Assembly: GCA_002335425.1 (NCBI GenBank)
Contig: DDCB01000038.1
Span: 1-64,000, forward strand
Length of the DNA stretch: 64,000 bases
DNA from: Chthonomonas sp. UBA2017
Lineage (GTDB): Bacteria; Armatimonadota; Fimbriimonadia; Fimbriimonadales; Fimbriimonadaceae
Reading direction: 5' to 3'
Every line of letters starts with the position of its first letter. Positions within the stretch are counted from its first letter, which is position 1. Shown here one piece after another: positions 8,060 through 16,544 of this stretch. A model generated the notes under the pieces. The model saw only the letters and a list, made by a program, of their open reading frames with translations, had not been told where the DNA came from and did no database searches. Made by a program: the position numbers and the translations under genes.

Positions 8060-8496
8060 AGGACGATGACCTCTCCGCCAGCCTTCGTGATGGCCTCCGC
8101 CGCCGCCTTGCTGAACTTGTGGGCGCTGACCTTCAACTTCTTGTCGAGCGTGCCGAACGCCAAGATCTTGACGCCATCTTTCACGCCGGGGATGATGCCG
8201 GTATTGATGAGCGCTTCTGGTGTCACCTCGGCGCCTTTCTCAAAGAGATTTTGCAGATCGTCGAGGTTGACGATTGCATACTCCTTGTGGTTGACGTTGC
8301 GGAAACCCTTCTTGATCGGGAGTCGGCGGTGAATCGGAGTCTGACCGCCTTCAAACCACGGGCTGATTTGGCGTCGCGCCTTTTGGCCCTTGGTGCCTCG
8401 GGTCGCGGTTTTGCCCATGCCGCTCCCGATGCCTCGGGCGACCCGTCGCTTGCGCTTGGTCGAGCCCTTGGGTGAGCGTAGTGTGTGCAAACTCAT
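8056..8496 (-). CDS. rplO: 50S ribosomal protein L15
   Basis: A 146-residue basic protein of the large subunit. The N-terminal Gly/Lys/Arg-rich extension (RKRRVARGIGSGMGKTATRG) and the RRLPIKKGFRN block identify L15. It overlaps rpmD by four bases upstream and secY by four bases downstream, so translation of the three is coupled. Confidence 0.96.
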   Translation of the reverse strand: MSLHTLRSPKGSTKRKRRVARGIGSGMGKTATRGTKGQKARRQISPWFEGGQTPIHRRLPIKKGFRNVNHKEYAIVNLDDLQNLFEKGAEVTPEALINTGIIPGVKDGVKILAFGTLDKKLKVSAHKFSKAAAEAITKAGGEVIVL

Positions 8497-8684
8497 TTCG
8501 ATTCGTTCTCCTTCACTTCTTCGACCAGGAGCAGGTGCTTGACCTTATGGATCATCCCGCGGATTTGCGGAGTGTCCTTGTGCTCGACGGTCTGGTGCAT
8601 CTTCGAGAGACCCAACGCGCGGACCGTTTTTCGATTCGCGGGGGTGTTGGCAATCGGGCTTTTCACCAGCTTAATGCGCAGCAT
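8493..8684 (-). CDS. rpmD: 50S ribosomal protein L30
   Basis: A 63-residue protein with the short bacterial L30 fold: LRIKLVKSPIAN, then ALGLSKMHQTVEHKDTPQIRGMIHKVKHL. Its start lies inside the end of rpsE (14-base overlap) and its stop overlaps the rplO start. Confidence 0.93.
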   Translation of the reverse strand: MLRIKLVKSPIANTPANRKTVRALGLSKMHQTVEHKDTPQIRGMIHKVKHLLLVEEVKENESK

Positions 8685-9249
8685 CCGCTTCCTCCTTGCG
8701 TGCCTTGGCGAGCCACGGCACGAGTTCGTCGGCGTTCAGCCCACGCTTGGACGCAACATCCTCAGGAGCCACGAGGTTTCGAAACGCCTCGATGGTGGCA
8801 TAAGCCATGTTCACCGAGTTTCGGCTTCCCAAAGACTTCGCCAAAACGTTGTGGACCCCTGCCGCTTCGAGACAAGCCCGAACGGCACTTCCGGCCTTGA
8901 CGCCCGTACCTGGGCTTGCGGGCCGCAAGATCACTTGCGCGGTGCCGCACTTGGCTTCGACAGCGTGTGGGATCGTGTCCCCAATCATTGGAACCTTGAA
9001 CATCGCCTTGCGGGCGGCTTCTTCGGCCTTTCGGATCGCATCAGGGATGCCTCGGGCTTTGCCCAGGCCCACGCCGACGCTTCCTTTGTTATCGCCCACG
9101 ACCACCATCACCGACCACGACGCCGTTTTTCCGCCCTTGTGGGTCTTAAAGACCTTGTTCGAGCGGACGACGCGCACGTCGAGTTGGGGCCCTTCTTGCT
9201 GTTGTCCCCGAGTATCGCGGCGACCCGTCATTCGAGATTGCATTCTCAT
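8671..9249 (-). CDS. rpsE: 30S ribosomal protein S5
   Basis: About 192 residues. It has the S5 N-terminal domain (VVRSNKVFKTHKGGKTASW, GDNKGSVGVGLGKA) and the C-terminal domain (ILRPASPGTGVKAGSAVRA). An open frame extends upstream to 9330, but that stretch lies within rplR; the ATG at 9249, one base after the rplR stop, is preferred, with 9243 as an alternative. Confidence 0.95.
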   Translation of the reverse strand: MRMQSRMTGRRDTRGQQQEGPQLDVRVVRSNKVFKTHKGGKTASWSVMVVVGDNKGSVGVGLGKARGIPDAIRKAEEAARKAMFKVPMIGDTIPHAVEAKCGTAQVILRPASPGTGVKAGSAVRACLEAAGVHNVLAKSLGSRNSVNMAYATIEAFRNLVAPEDVASKRGLNADELVPWLAKARKEEADAAH

Positions 9250-9250
9250 G

Positions 9251-9604
9251 TTAAAACTCCAGGCCTCCCTCTCGGGCCCCCGCGGCAAGCTCCGCCACGC
9301 GGCCATGATAGCGGAATCCTCCGCGATCAAAAACCACCGACTGGATGCCTTTGGCCTTGGCTCGCTTGGCCAACTCTTGGCCGATCAGTTTGGCGCCCGC
9401 GACGTTTCCAGCCGCTTTGATCTCTTTTTCGAGGCTGCTGGCGGCAGCGACGGTCGTTCCCGTCGCATCGTCGATGATCTGGGCCGAAATGTGCTTCAGG
9501 CTGCGATAAACAGCCAGCCGTGGACGCTCGGCAGTGCCGGTCACACGTTTGCGGACGCGAGCATGCCGGGCCAGGCGAAGCGATTGTTTGGTTTTCTTTG
9601 CCAT
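9251..9604 (-). CDS. rplR: 50S ribosomal protein L18
   Basis: A 117-residue 5S rRNA-binding protein. The basic N-terminus (RHARVRKRVTGTAERPRL), the YRSLKHISAQIIDD block and the C-terminal FDRGGFRYHGRVAELA match L18. It stands between rplF and rpsE as in most bacteria, with a 15-base gap upstream. Confidence 0.96.
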   Translation of the reverse strand: MAKKTKQSLRLARHARVRKRVTGTAERPRLAVYRSLKHISAQIIDDATGTTVAAASSLEKEIKAAGNVAGAKLIGQELAKRAKAKGIQSVVFDRGGFRYHGRVAELAAGAREGGLEF

Positions 9605-9619
9605 TTTCTTCGTCCTTCC

Positions 9620-10183
9620 TTACTTCTTGCTGGCGGCTCGCTTACCCGCCTTCAGCTTGATGACCTCGCCCGCATATCGAATGCCCTTCCCCTTATAGGG
9701 ATCTGGCTTGCGAACCTTGCGAATGTCGGCCGCGACTTGGCCCACCAGAGCCTTGTTGATGCCACTGACGATCACTCGCTGGGTCCGGCTCTTTTCATCG
9801 GCCGTGATCTGAAACTCGATTCCGGGCGAACCCGCGACTCGGACCGGATGGGAATAACCCATGTTCAACAAAAGGCCTTGGCCTTCGGCTTGAACACGAT
9901 AACCCACACCGATGATCTCCAGAGTCTTGGAGTGCCCTTTGGTGACGCCCTCGATCATGTTGTGGATCAAGGTTCGGGCGAGCCCGTGTTGGCTGCGCAG
10001 GCGGTACTGGTTGTTCGGTCGGTCCACGGAGACCGTTCCGTCTTCTTGCGTGACGGTCAATTCCGGGGCCAGCTGCTCGCTCAGTTCGCCCTTCGGGCCC
10101 TTCACCACCACGCGGTTGCCGGGCTCAATGGTCACCGTCACGCCGCCGGGAACTGTAATCGGGAGTCTTCCAATTCTTGACAT
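9620..10183 (-). CDS. rplF: 50S ribosomal protein L6
   Basis: A 187-residue protein of two L6 domains: SRIGRLPITVPGGVTVTIE with VVKGPKGELS in the first and the signature DPYKGKGIRYAGEVIKLKAG in the second. The C-terminus is a short lysine-rich tail. It lies 11 bases after rpsH. Confidence 0.97.
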   Translation of the reverse strand: MSRIGRLPITVPGGVTVTIEPGNRVVVKGPKGELSEQLAPELTVTQEDGTVSVDRPNNQYRLRSQHGLARTLIHNMIEGVTKGHSKTLEIIGVGYRVQAEGQGLLLNMGYSHPVRVAGSPGIEFQITADEKSRTQRVIVSGINKALVGQVAADIRKVRKPDPYKGKGIRYAGEVIKLKAGKRAASKK

Positions 10184-10194
10184 GGCGTGCCTCC

Positions 10195-10590
10195 TTAATA
10201 GACCTCGCAGAGGACTTCGCCGCCGATCTTCTTCTTGCGGGCCTCTCGGTCGGTCATCACTCCACGGCTCGTGCTCAGGATCAACGTCGTCAGACCGCTT
10301 CGAATGGGCCGCAGCTCGTCGGAACCGCGATAGACCCGAAGACCCGGCTTGCTGACGCGGCGAATCTTGTGCAAGATCGGCCGCCGCTTGGCGTCGTACG
10401 ACATGTGAACACGAAGCGTGGGAAACTTCGATTCGTTGGTGATCTCGTGGCCCTTGACGAACCCTTCGGATTCCAGGATCTTCACGATCTCCAACTTGAT
10501 TTTGCTCAGAGGAATGTCCACTGAAGCCAGATGGGCGCGGCTGCCGTTTCGCAGACGAGTCAAAAGGTCGGCAATAGGATCACTATGCAT
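10195..10590 (-). CDS. rpsH: 30S ribosomal protein S8
   Basis: A 131-residue protein: DPIADLLTRLRNGSRAH at the N-terminus and the family signature STSRGVMTDREARKKKIGGE near the C-terminus. S8 is the translational feedback regulator of the spc operon in enteric bacteria; whether it does so here is unknown. It lies 10 bases after rpsN. Confidence 0.97.
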   Translation of the reverse strand: MHSDPIADLLTRLRNGSRAHLASVDIPLSKIKLEIVKILESEGFVKGHEITNESKFPTLRVHMSYDAKRRPILHKIRRVSKPGLRVYRGSDELRPIRSGLTTLILSTSRGVMTDREARKKKIGGEVLCEVY

Positions 10591-10600
10591 CTCGATCCTC

Positions 10601-10894
10601 CTACCAGCTCGACTTCGTCACGCCCGGGAGCTCACCTTTGTGAGCCATCTCGCGGAGCACCTGACGGCAAACGCCAAAGTAACGGAAGTAACCGCGAGCG
10701 CGGCCCGTCACCGAACATCGATTGTAATATCGCGACTTGTAAAGGCGATTCTTGATTCGCTTAGCTTTCAAGGCCGCGAGAGCCTCTTCCCGAGCCTCTT
10801 TCGGAAGCTCCTTTATCCGAGCTTCCTCTCGACGAATCTCTTCCCAAGCGGCAGCAAGCCGCTCCTGCTTAATTTTATGACACTGTTTGGCCAT
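10601..10894 (-). CDS. rpsN: 30S ribosomal protein S14, long zinc-free form
   Basis: A 97-residue S14. The C-terminal half (NRCSVTGRARGYFRYFGVC, then LREMAHKGELPGVTKSSW) is the S14 signature, and the length together with the absence of the paired CxxC motifs marks the zinc-independent type. GGGAG lies before the ATG. It is the first gene of this ribosomal block; no rplE, rplX or rplN precede it, which is unusual for a spc operon. Confidence 0.95.
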   Translation of the reverse strand: MAKQCHKIKQERLAAAWEEIRREEARIKELPKEAREEALAALKAKRIKNRLYKSRYYNRCSVTGRARGYFRYFGVCRQVLREMAHKGELPGVTKSSW

Positions 10895-10991
10895 TCTTTC
10901 TCCCGCCGTATCGGATCGGTTCGGCGCGCAAGGCCCCGCTTCGTCCGTGGCTAAGTTGTAGTTCTGAGCGGAGTCTCCGCCCGAAACTCAA

Positions 10992-11021
10992 AGTCTACCG
11001 GATGGACCAGGTCCAATTCAA
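10992..11021 (-). promoter_or_regulatory. Candidate promoter of the ribosomal operon
   Basis: On the minus strand TTGAAT (11021-11016) and TAGACT (10997-10992) are 18 bases apart. They lie about 100 bases before the rpsN start, in the only intergenic space between the barrel gene and the ribosomal genes. A GGACC/GGTCC inverted repeat lies in the spacer and a GCGGAGACTCCGC palindrome follows at about 10956-10968. Confidence 0.4.
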
Positions 11022-11046
11022 GGCCTTGGGTGGAGCGCCATCTGGC

Positions 11047-13599
11047 CTAACGACCAAACTGGAAGTTCAAAGTGAGATCAAACCCGCTGGCTCGATAGGC
11101 TCCGGACTGGATGAGCGGGTCGCGATTTTGTAGATTCCGAAAGCGATAACTCGCGTTCAATGCCAGATTTCCCCAGACCTGATAGCTGTAAGTCAAAGTC
11201 GCGTCCAAGTCGTCCTGAGGCAAGTATCCCCGGGTGCTGCCCCAGTTCGCAAAGAAGCTCAACGACTGGCGTCGGCCCAGTCGGTAGACCAAGAGCGATT
11301 CGAACGCCGTTGAATCTTGGCCAAAGTCCTCGTTGCCCCCTGAAATCAAGAAGCTCGCCCCGGCTCGCCAAGAAAGCCGCGAACTCGGACTCCCTTCAAA
11401 AAAGAGGTTGAAGGTCGTGCTGGAGAGCCGGTTGAGCGAGTCTTCATACTGCGTCCGACTGGAGTCCAGGCTCATCGCCACCTGATGCGAACGCCCGAGC
11501 GGGCTCGACGCCGCGAGACTGTAACTCACGGTCTCCGCGTTGGCCGTCACCGACCCGGTCGAGCGGTTCGACTGGGCGCTTCCCGTCACCGCCAATCCAT
11601 TCGGATCCTGATAGCTCGCCGAAAATCGAAGCAGTCGGCTGTTCGAAGCTCCGACCGGAGTGCCACTCGGGATTCCCGAGTTGAAGCCGCTGCCTTCATA
11701 GCCCAATCCGAACCCACCATCAAAAAACCCGAGGCTCGAAAGCTTGCCCGAGTCACTCAACGCATAGTCCGCGCCGAACTGCCAAGCGGCTCCCGGACGA
11801 TAGGTCGCATTGACGCTGGCATCGGTCCCGATTCCGCTCACGCCGCCCGCTTGAATCCGGCTGAGGCTGGCCGTCCCCCGGAACGTCAGGTCCGAACTTG
11901 GGGTGTACCCCGTCCTCAGGTCAACGGACTGCAAAGTGACTCGGCCGGACTCCCCTTCTGGCGAGCGCCCGGTCCCACTTTGCGAAGAGACATCGACCCC
12001 AAGTCGAAATCGAGACCAGGCTTGAGTCGTCCCCAGGGTCACGACCTCCAAGGTGGAGTTTCGCGTCCCCGAGCGGGACTTGGTTTGTCGGGCCTCCAGA
12101 GTCCAAGGTCCTCCCGTGGTGGGCCGGTAGCGAGCGCCCAGCCGAGCACTGGCAAACCGGGACCCCGTAAATGCGGCGGACCCGTTTGAGGAGGTGCTTC
12201 GTGACCGAATCGCGCTGTTGGTATGGCCGAACTCGAACTCCAGGCCCTTCACAAGATTCCTGGCCAGAGTCCATTCCGTGGCTTTCTCATTGCGCGAAAA
12301 TCCGCGGCTTTCGACCGTGACATACCCTTGGGGAATATCACGCAGGACGCCGGTGAATCGCCATCCACCCGTTTCGTAGCGCAGACCCGCCGACCGAGCG
12401 GTGCCGCTCAATGGGCTCACATCGCTCTTCAGACGGCCCGTCGATTGGGCGACCGATAGCTCGCCATTTTTGTTTTTTCCCAGGGGGAGGCGATAGCTGA
12501 GCCCCCAGGACTCTCGATCGCCATTGGCGGTGCCGCGAGGTTTGGGAGTGTAAAAGACGTCGATGTTCGAGCTCGCCGGCATGAACCGCTGGAAGTAGAA
12601 GATGCTCGGGTTTTGGGTGTCGAACCGATAATCGATCCCCGGGGCTTGGTCAATGCCGTTCACTCGCACCAAAATTGGCCGAGTCAGAAGCGGCTCGAAC
12701 TGAAGGAAATACGGGGTGGACGGGGCGCCAAAGCCCTGAAATTTCTCGACCACCTGGTTCAATCGAGTCCCGCTCGCGCTCGACTGTCGAACTCCGGCCA
12801 CCCCGATCGATCCCCATCGCCCCATGTCGTACGCGAACTCCAGCCCACCCACGGTGGCGGCGTCGGCGTTGAACCCCAGCGCCTCAAAGGTCACGACCAG
12901 CGAGCTAGTGGGGGGGACGATCCGATTCACCAGCGTGATGGAGCCGAGTTCGTAATTGATCGTGTAGTCCCGCTGAATCTGAAGGGGTTGATCATCGAGC
13001 CGCACTTGCTCGCTCCCTTGGACAATCTGGCTGTTCTGCAAATAGTACGGGCCGGCGGTGTTATTCCCTTGCAGGGTCACGGACCGGGCACTCCCCCTCG
13101 CGGCGGAATAAAGCGCCTTACTAGACCATCGGCCCGACCGAAATTGAACTTGAGCCCCCCGGACCGTCTTGTTGAGGCTGGTCAGTCCCCCGCCGATGGA
13201 GCCTTGAATATCGCCGATCTGAGCCCGGAGCCCCTTGAACGTCGTGTCAATGGTGAATTTTTGGCCTTGAGGATCGGTGAACCGGCTATCCAAGATCGTG
13301 AAGTCGAAGTCGAGGACGTTCAAGACCTTGCGGCCAGTCACCCCGATCACACCCTGATCGGTGAAATTGCGGAGCCCTTGGCCAGAATTCGTCAAAGAGT
13401 CGTAGGAGTTCCGGTCCCCAGAAATGGAGTGCGCGTGAAATCCCAACCGCCGATAGCCCGTGAGCTCAATCCGGTTGACAATTTGGTCTTGGACCCACTT
13501 GGGGATTCGGATTTGGGCCTGGCCCCATCCGATCGTAGAACCACAGGCCACAAGGACTGCAGCTCCTGCTCGGTGAACAAAATTTAGCCGCGAAAGCAT
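11047..13599 (-). CDS. Large outer-membrane beta-barrel protein
   Basis: An 850-residue protein with a signal peptide (cleavage after about residue 28, WGQA). An N-terminal region of about 350 residues includes an immunoglobulin-like segment (DDQPLQIQRDYTINYELGSI). The remainder is a long series of amphipathic strands rich in Ser, Gly, Tyr and Arg, ending in LTLNFQFGR, typical of an outer-membrane barrel. No TonB-box or plug was recognised. Its start overlaps the csaB stop by 16 bases, so it is the last gene of a rhomboid, DUF5693, CsaB, barrel operon. A role in surface polymer export or envelope anchoring is inference from context. Confidence 0.75.
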   Translation of the reverse strand: MLSRLNFVHRAGAAVLVACGSTIGWGQAQIRIPKWVQDQIVNRIELTGYRRLGFHAHSISGDRNSYDSLTNSGQGLRNFTDQGVIGVTGRKVLNVLDFDFTILDSRFTDPQGQKFTIDTTFKGLRAQIGDIQGSIGGGLTSLNKTVRGAQVQFRSGRWSSKALYSAARGSARSVTLQGNNTAGPYYLQNSQIVQGSEQVRLDDQPLQIQRDYTINYELGSITLVNRIVPPTSSLVVTFEALGFNADAATVGGLEFAYDMGRWGSIGVAGVRQSSASGTRLNQVVEKFQGFGAPSTPYFLQFEPLLTRPILVRVNGIDQAPGIDYRFDTQNPSIFYFQRFMPASSNIDVFYTPKPRGTANGDRESWGLSYRLPLGKNKNGELSVAQSTGRLKSDVSPLSGTARSAGLRYETGGWRFTGVLRDIPQGYVTVESRGFSRNEKATEWTLARNLVKGLEFEFGHTNSAIRSRSTSSNGSAAFTGSRFASARLGARYRPTTGGPWTLEARQTKSRSGTRNSTLEVVTLGTTQAWSRFRLGVDVSSQSGTGRSPEGESGRVTLQSVDLRTGYTPSSDLTFRGTASLSRIQAGGVSGIGTDASVNATYRPGAAWQFGADYALSDSGKLSSLGFFDGGFGLGYEGSGFNSGIPSGTPVGASNSRLLRFSASYQDPNGLAVTGSAQSNRSTGSVTANAETVSYSLAASSPLGRSHQVAMSLDSSRTQYEDSLNRLSSTTFNLFFEGSPSSRLSWRAGASFLISGGNEDFGQDSTAFESLLVYRLGRRQSLSFFANWGSTRGYLPQDDLDATLTYSYQVWGNLALNASYRFRNLQNRDPLIQSGAYRASGFDLTLNFQFGR

Positions 13600-14657
13600 T
13601 CGACGAGAGTATCGACGTTTACCATCGCGAGTCTTTTCGCTTCTTCTCGCTTTGCCTTCACGGTCTGGAGAAGCGTTTCCCGCTGCTCCTGGAGGGCGAA
13701 AAACCCATCTAAGATACGGCCCGCGGTCAACCCTTGGAGACCCGGCGGCGAAGGCAAACCAAACGCGTTCGCAAACGCCAAGACCTTGGGATCATAGTTA
13801 ATCATATACGGCACCATATCGACCGTTACAGCAAGGATTCCACTGTGAAGCCGCATGCCGATGAGGCCGTCCATCCGCATCATTCGACGCTGCATCTCCA
13901 TCGGCGTGGCGATCTTGCGGATGCTGGGCACCTTGCCACCTTGGGTCTTTTCGATCTCAGTGATCACCGGTCCATCGTGCACCCGATCCATTTCGATCAA
14001 GACCGGCATATAACCCTTCTGATAGAGCATTTTGCAGAGGTCGCCAAAGATCTGGACAATGTTGGTCCCTTTCGCCGCCGGGATCGGACGAACCGAAATG
14101 CCGACCGACTTCATGTTGCCGACTTGAAACGAGCCTTCATTCTCTCGATGTTCGGGCTTTTCGAGCAAGAACGCGCCATCTCCCGCCATCCGCGGGGCCC
14201 CTTTGTAGCCGATGTCGCGCAAAGTGCTCATCGAGGCTTGGTCTCGGACCGTGACCAGATGAGATGCGTTGAACGCTTTTGCCGCGAGTTTCTTTCCAAA
14301 GAACGACGTCAAAGGACCCACGCCTTGGCCCAAGAAGATCACCTTCTTGCCAGCTTTGGCCGCCAGGCTGACGAGGTTTTGGTAATAAGCGACGCTCCGG
14401 ACGCTGCTCGCGTCTTGGAAAATGCTTCCGCCAATAAAGACCAGGGCGTCGTGCGACTCCATCGCCGATTTGACCGCGCTCATCTCCATCCGGGGGACCG
14501 AAGAGATGCCGTAGTTCCGGAACGTTTCTTCGGGGGCTCCGCTCATCACGGAGACCTCGAATCCCTTTCCGGCCAGGCCGTTCAGCATCCCCGCCAAAAT
14601 CGCGTCATCGCCGAGGTTGCCGCACCCGAGGTACCCCGTCAGAAGAAGTTTTGGCAT
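13584..14657 (-). CDS. csaB: CsaB polysaccharide pyruvyl transferase
   Basis: A 357-residue enzyme of the polysaccharide pyruvyl transferase family. CsaB transfers pyruvate from PEP to secondary cell-wall polymer sugars, which SLH domains of surface-layer proteins bind. The N-terminus LLTGYLGCGNLGDDAILAGM is diagnostic, and MRLHSGILAVT near residue 280 is a conserved block. I chose the ATG at 14657, two bases after the DUF5693 stop; an open frame to 14915 lies within the neighbour and lacks family similarity. It is coupled to the barrel gene downstream. Confidence 0.9.
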   Translation of the reverse strand: MPKLLLTGYLGCGNLGDDAILAGMLNGLAGKGFEVSVMSGAPEETFRNYGISSVPRMEMSAVKSAMESHDALVFIGGSIFQDASSVRSVAYYQNLVSLAAKAGKKVIFLGQGVGPLTSFFGKKLAAKAFNASHLVTVRDQASMSTLRDIGYKGAPRMAGDGAFLLEKPEHRENEGSFQVGNMKSVGISVRPIPAAKGTNIVQIFGDLCKMLYQKGYMPVLIEMDRVHDGPVITEIEKTQGGKVPSIRKIATPMEMQRRMMRMDGLIGMRLHSGILAVTVDMVPYMINYDPKVLAFANAFGLPSPPGLQGLTAGRILDGFFALQEQRETLLQTVKAKREEAKRLAMVNVDTLVECFRG

Positions 14658-14659
14658 GG

Positions 14660-16540
14660 CTAGCCGCCCCCATGTCCACGCGATGTTCGTAATATCAAAG
14701 CCTGAAAAGCCCCCCAGCCAACGAGGCCGAGTATACCGCCGAGCACCCACCCGATCCCGATTCTCGCCAAGCTGATATCGATCGGGGTATGAAGGTGGCA
14801 AAGGGTGTTGACCATCGACGTTTGGCCGATCGCGCCCGCTGCGAGCAGTGCGAGGGCCCAGCCGTGCGCCGATTCTTGCCCGCCCCCTTTCCGCTGCAGG
14901 CGGGCCAGCCAACATAAGCCGAGGACCATCAAGGGGTGACCGATCAGAAACTCCTTGGTCCGGGGCCGCGCGTACATGAACGTGTCGAGCAGGCTCCGGA
15001 ATTTCAGTTCCCAGCTACTCACCGCCGCCGGGCTGTCGTTGCCCGTTCGCGCCAACATCAGAAAGAGCGCCGCCAACCCGATGAGGGCCACCAACGCCGT
15101 CCCCCAGCGAATCGGCGTTCGCATCCAATCTTTCAGTCGGACCTGGCGCGAGAGGATCAAGACCGCAACGACCAGGACCGGCAAAAAGTGGATGAGCTTC
15201 ACGCCCATCACCTGTTCGGTCTTGATCATGGTCGAAAGATTGCTGAGAGTTCCCGCGATGGCGAGGCCCCCGGTGACGCTCGTCAGCGAGGTCAGGACAA
15301 AGTCCAGACCCGGCCGAACCACCGTTCGCGACAAGAGCGCGACATACGCAAACACGGGGAAAGTCACCCCGATCAGCATCGCCGAAAAAAGCTTGACCGT
15401 GTCGGATCCCGCCAGCACGCAGAGCGGGAGACCGATTCCGATCGCGATGTTGCTCATCCAAGAGGGTGCCCCGAGCGAGCCCAAGAACGTGGCGGCCGTC
15501 CAGAAAAAGACCACGGCTGCCCCCACCCCGATCAAGATTCGAACCCATGTCGGGATCTTGGGGTCTTCAAACGGGCGCGGGTCTCGGACCACCCCGCCTT
15601 CTCGTTCAATCTCAGCTTTCACCGCCCGGACGGAGTCAAAGAGTGGATTTTCGAACACGGCCTCTAAGGGTCTCACCAGTAGAAAGCGCATGTTGCGCTC
15701 TCGAAAGGCAAGCCCATAACGGTCGACGTACTCGCTCTTCGTCATCCGCACGGTTTCGGCCGACTGGATCGCATGTAGCCGCACGACGTTGGGTTGGAGC
15801 TCTTGGGCCAGGGCGGCGTCGCCGGCGATCTTGGCAAATTCGGGTGTTAAATAGCCTAAGCCAAGGCGCTGCATCTCCCGGACCACCGCACGCCGCTGGA
15901 TACCCGCACCCAAAGCGACATCCCCCATCGGCAGAATCCATCGCGTGCCCAGTGCTTGCGAGGCGCTGAGAGTCTGATCGATCTGGTCTTCGGACATCCC
16001 GGGCTGGAAGCTATGCCGAGCGACGATCTGCAATCCGGTATCTCGGGCAATTTGGGCGTCTTGAGGATTCAGACCCACAGGCGTTTCGAGAATCGTTTCG
16101 GGATCGCCTCGAAAGACGATTTTGGCTTCCGATTCGCTCACCCAGAACCACTCGACAAACGGCTTCAGATTGCGGTCGCCATAGCGAGCTTTGAGTCCGG
16201 CCTGAACCCGCTTGAGCGTCGAGATGTCGAGAGCATATTGGTTGGCCTCGGCTCCTGAAATTCGAAGCGAGAGCGCACCCTGCTGAACGAGGTCTTGGAT
16301 CGTCTCCTCGGTGAGCACTACCGCCGTCGCCCCCGACTGTCGAACCTGAAGCATCGCCTCAGAAAGCCAGATCAGTGCCGACTTCCCCGCCTCCTTGACG
16401 GCCGCGACCTCGACCGCGATTCCGACCGCTTTGTTCTTCTGCTCGACTCGATAGCGGAAGCTGAGAGAGCCAAGCGAAGCGAGCGCCGTCAGGAGCACGG
16501 CGAGCCAAACCCAGAGGGGTGGTTTGGGCAAATTTGTCAT
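14660..16540 (-). CDS. DUF5693-type polytopic membrane protein
   Basis: A 626-residue protein with one N-terminal membrane helix (about 8-27), an extracytoplasmic domain of about 300 residues (ALGTRWILPMGD and similar blocks) and a C-terminal part of at least eight helices. From memory this matches the DUF5693 family that accompanies csaB in several diderm phyla. Its placement between a rhomboid protease and csaB, with gaps of 4 and 2 bases, points to a role with the pyruvylated wall polymer, perhaps as transporter or ligase. That role is inference. Confidence 0.75.
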   Translation of the reverse strand: MTNLPKPPLWVWLAVLLTALASLGSLSFRYRVEQKNKAVGIAVEVAAVKEAGKSALIWLSEAMLQVRQSGATAVVLTEETIQDLVQQGALSLRISGAEANQYALDISTLKRVQAGLKARYGDRNLKPFVEWFWVSESEAKIVFRGDPETILETPVGLNPQDAQIARDTGLQIVARHSFQPGMSEDQIDQTLSASQALGTRWILPMGDVALGAGIQRRAVVREMQRLGLGYLTPEFAKIAGDAALAQELQPNVVRLHAIQSAETVRMTKSEYVDRYGLAFRERNMRFLLVRPLEAVFENPLFDSVRAVKAEIEREGGVVRDPRPFEDPKIPTWVRILIGVGAAVVFFWTAATFLGSLGAPSWMSNIAIGIGLPLCVLAGSDTVKLFSAMLIGVTFPVFAYVALLSRTVVRPGLDFVLTSLTSVTGGLAIAGTLSNLSTMIKTEQVMGVKLIHFLPVLVVAVLILSRQVRLKDWMRTPIRWGTALVALIGLAALFLMLARTGNDSPAAVSSWELKFRSLLDTFMYARPRTKEFLIGHPLMVLGLCWLARLQRKGGGQESAHGWALALLAAGAIGQTSMVNTLCHLHTPIDISLARIGIGWVLGGILGLVGWGAFQALILRTSRGHGGG

Positions 16541-16544
16541 TCGA

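Noticed and set aside
10956..10968. GCGGAGACTCCGC palindrome as a terminator for the barrel gene
   Set aside because: The loop would be a single base and no T-run follows; it may be an operator or chance.
14658..14915. N-terminal extension of csaB
   Set aside because: The added residues lie within the DUF5693 gene and lack similarity; the ATG at 14657 fits the family start.
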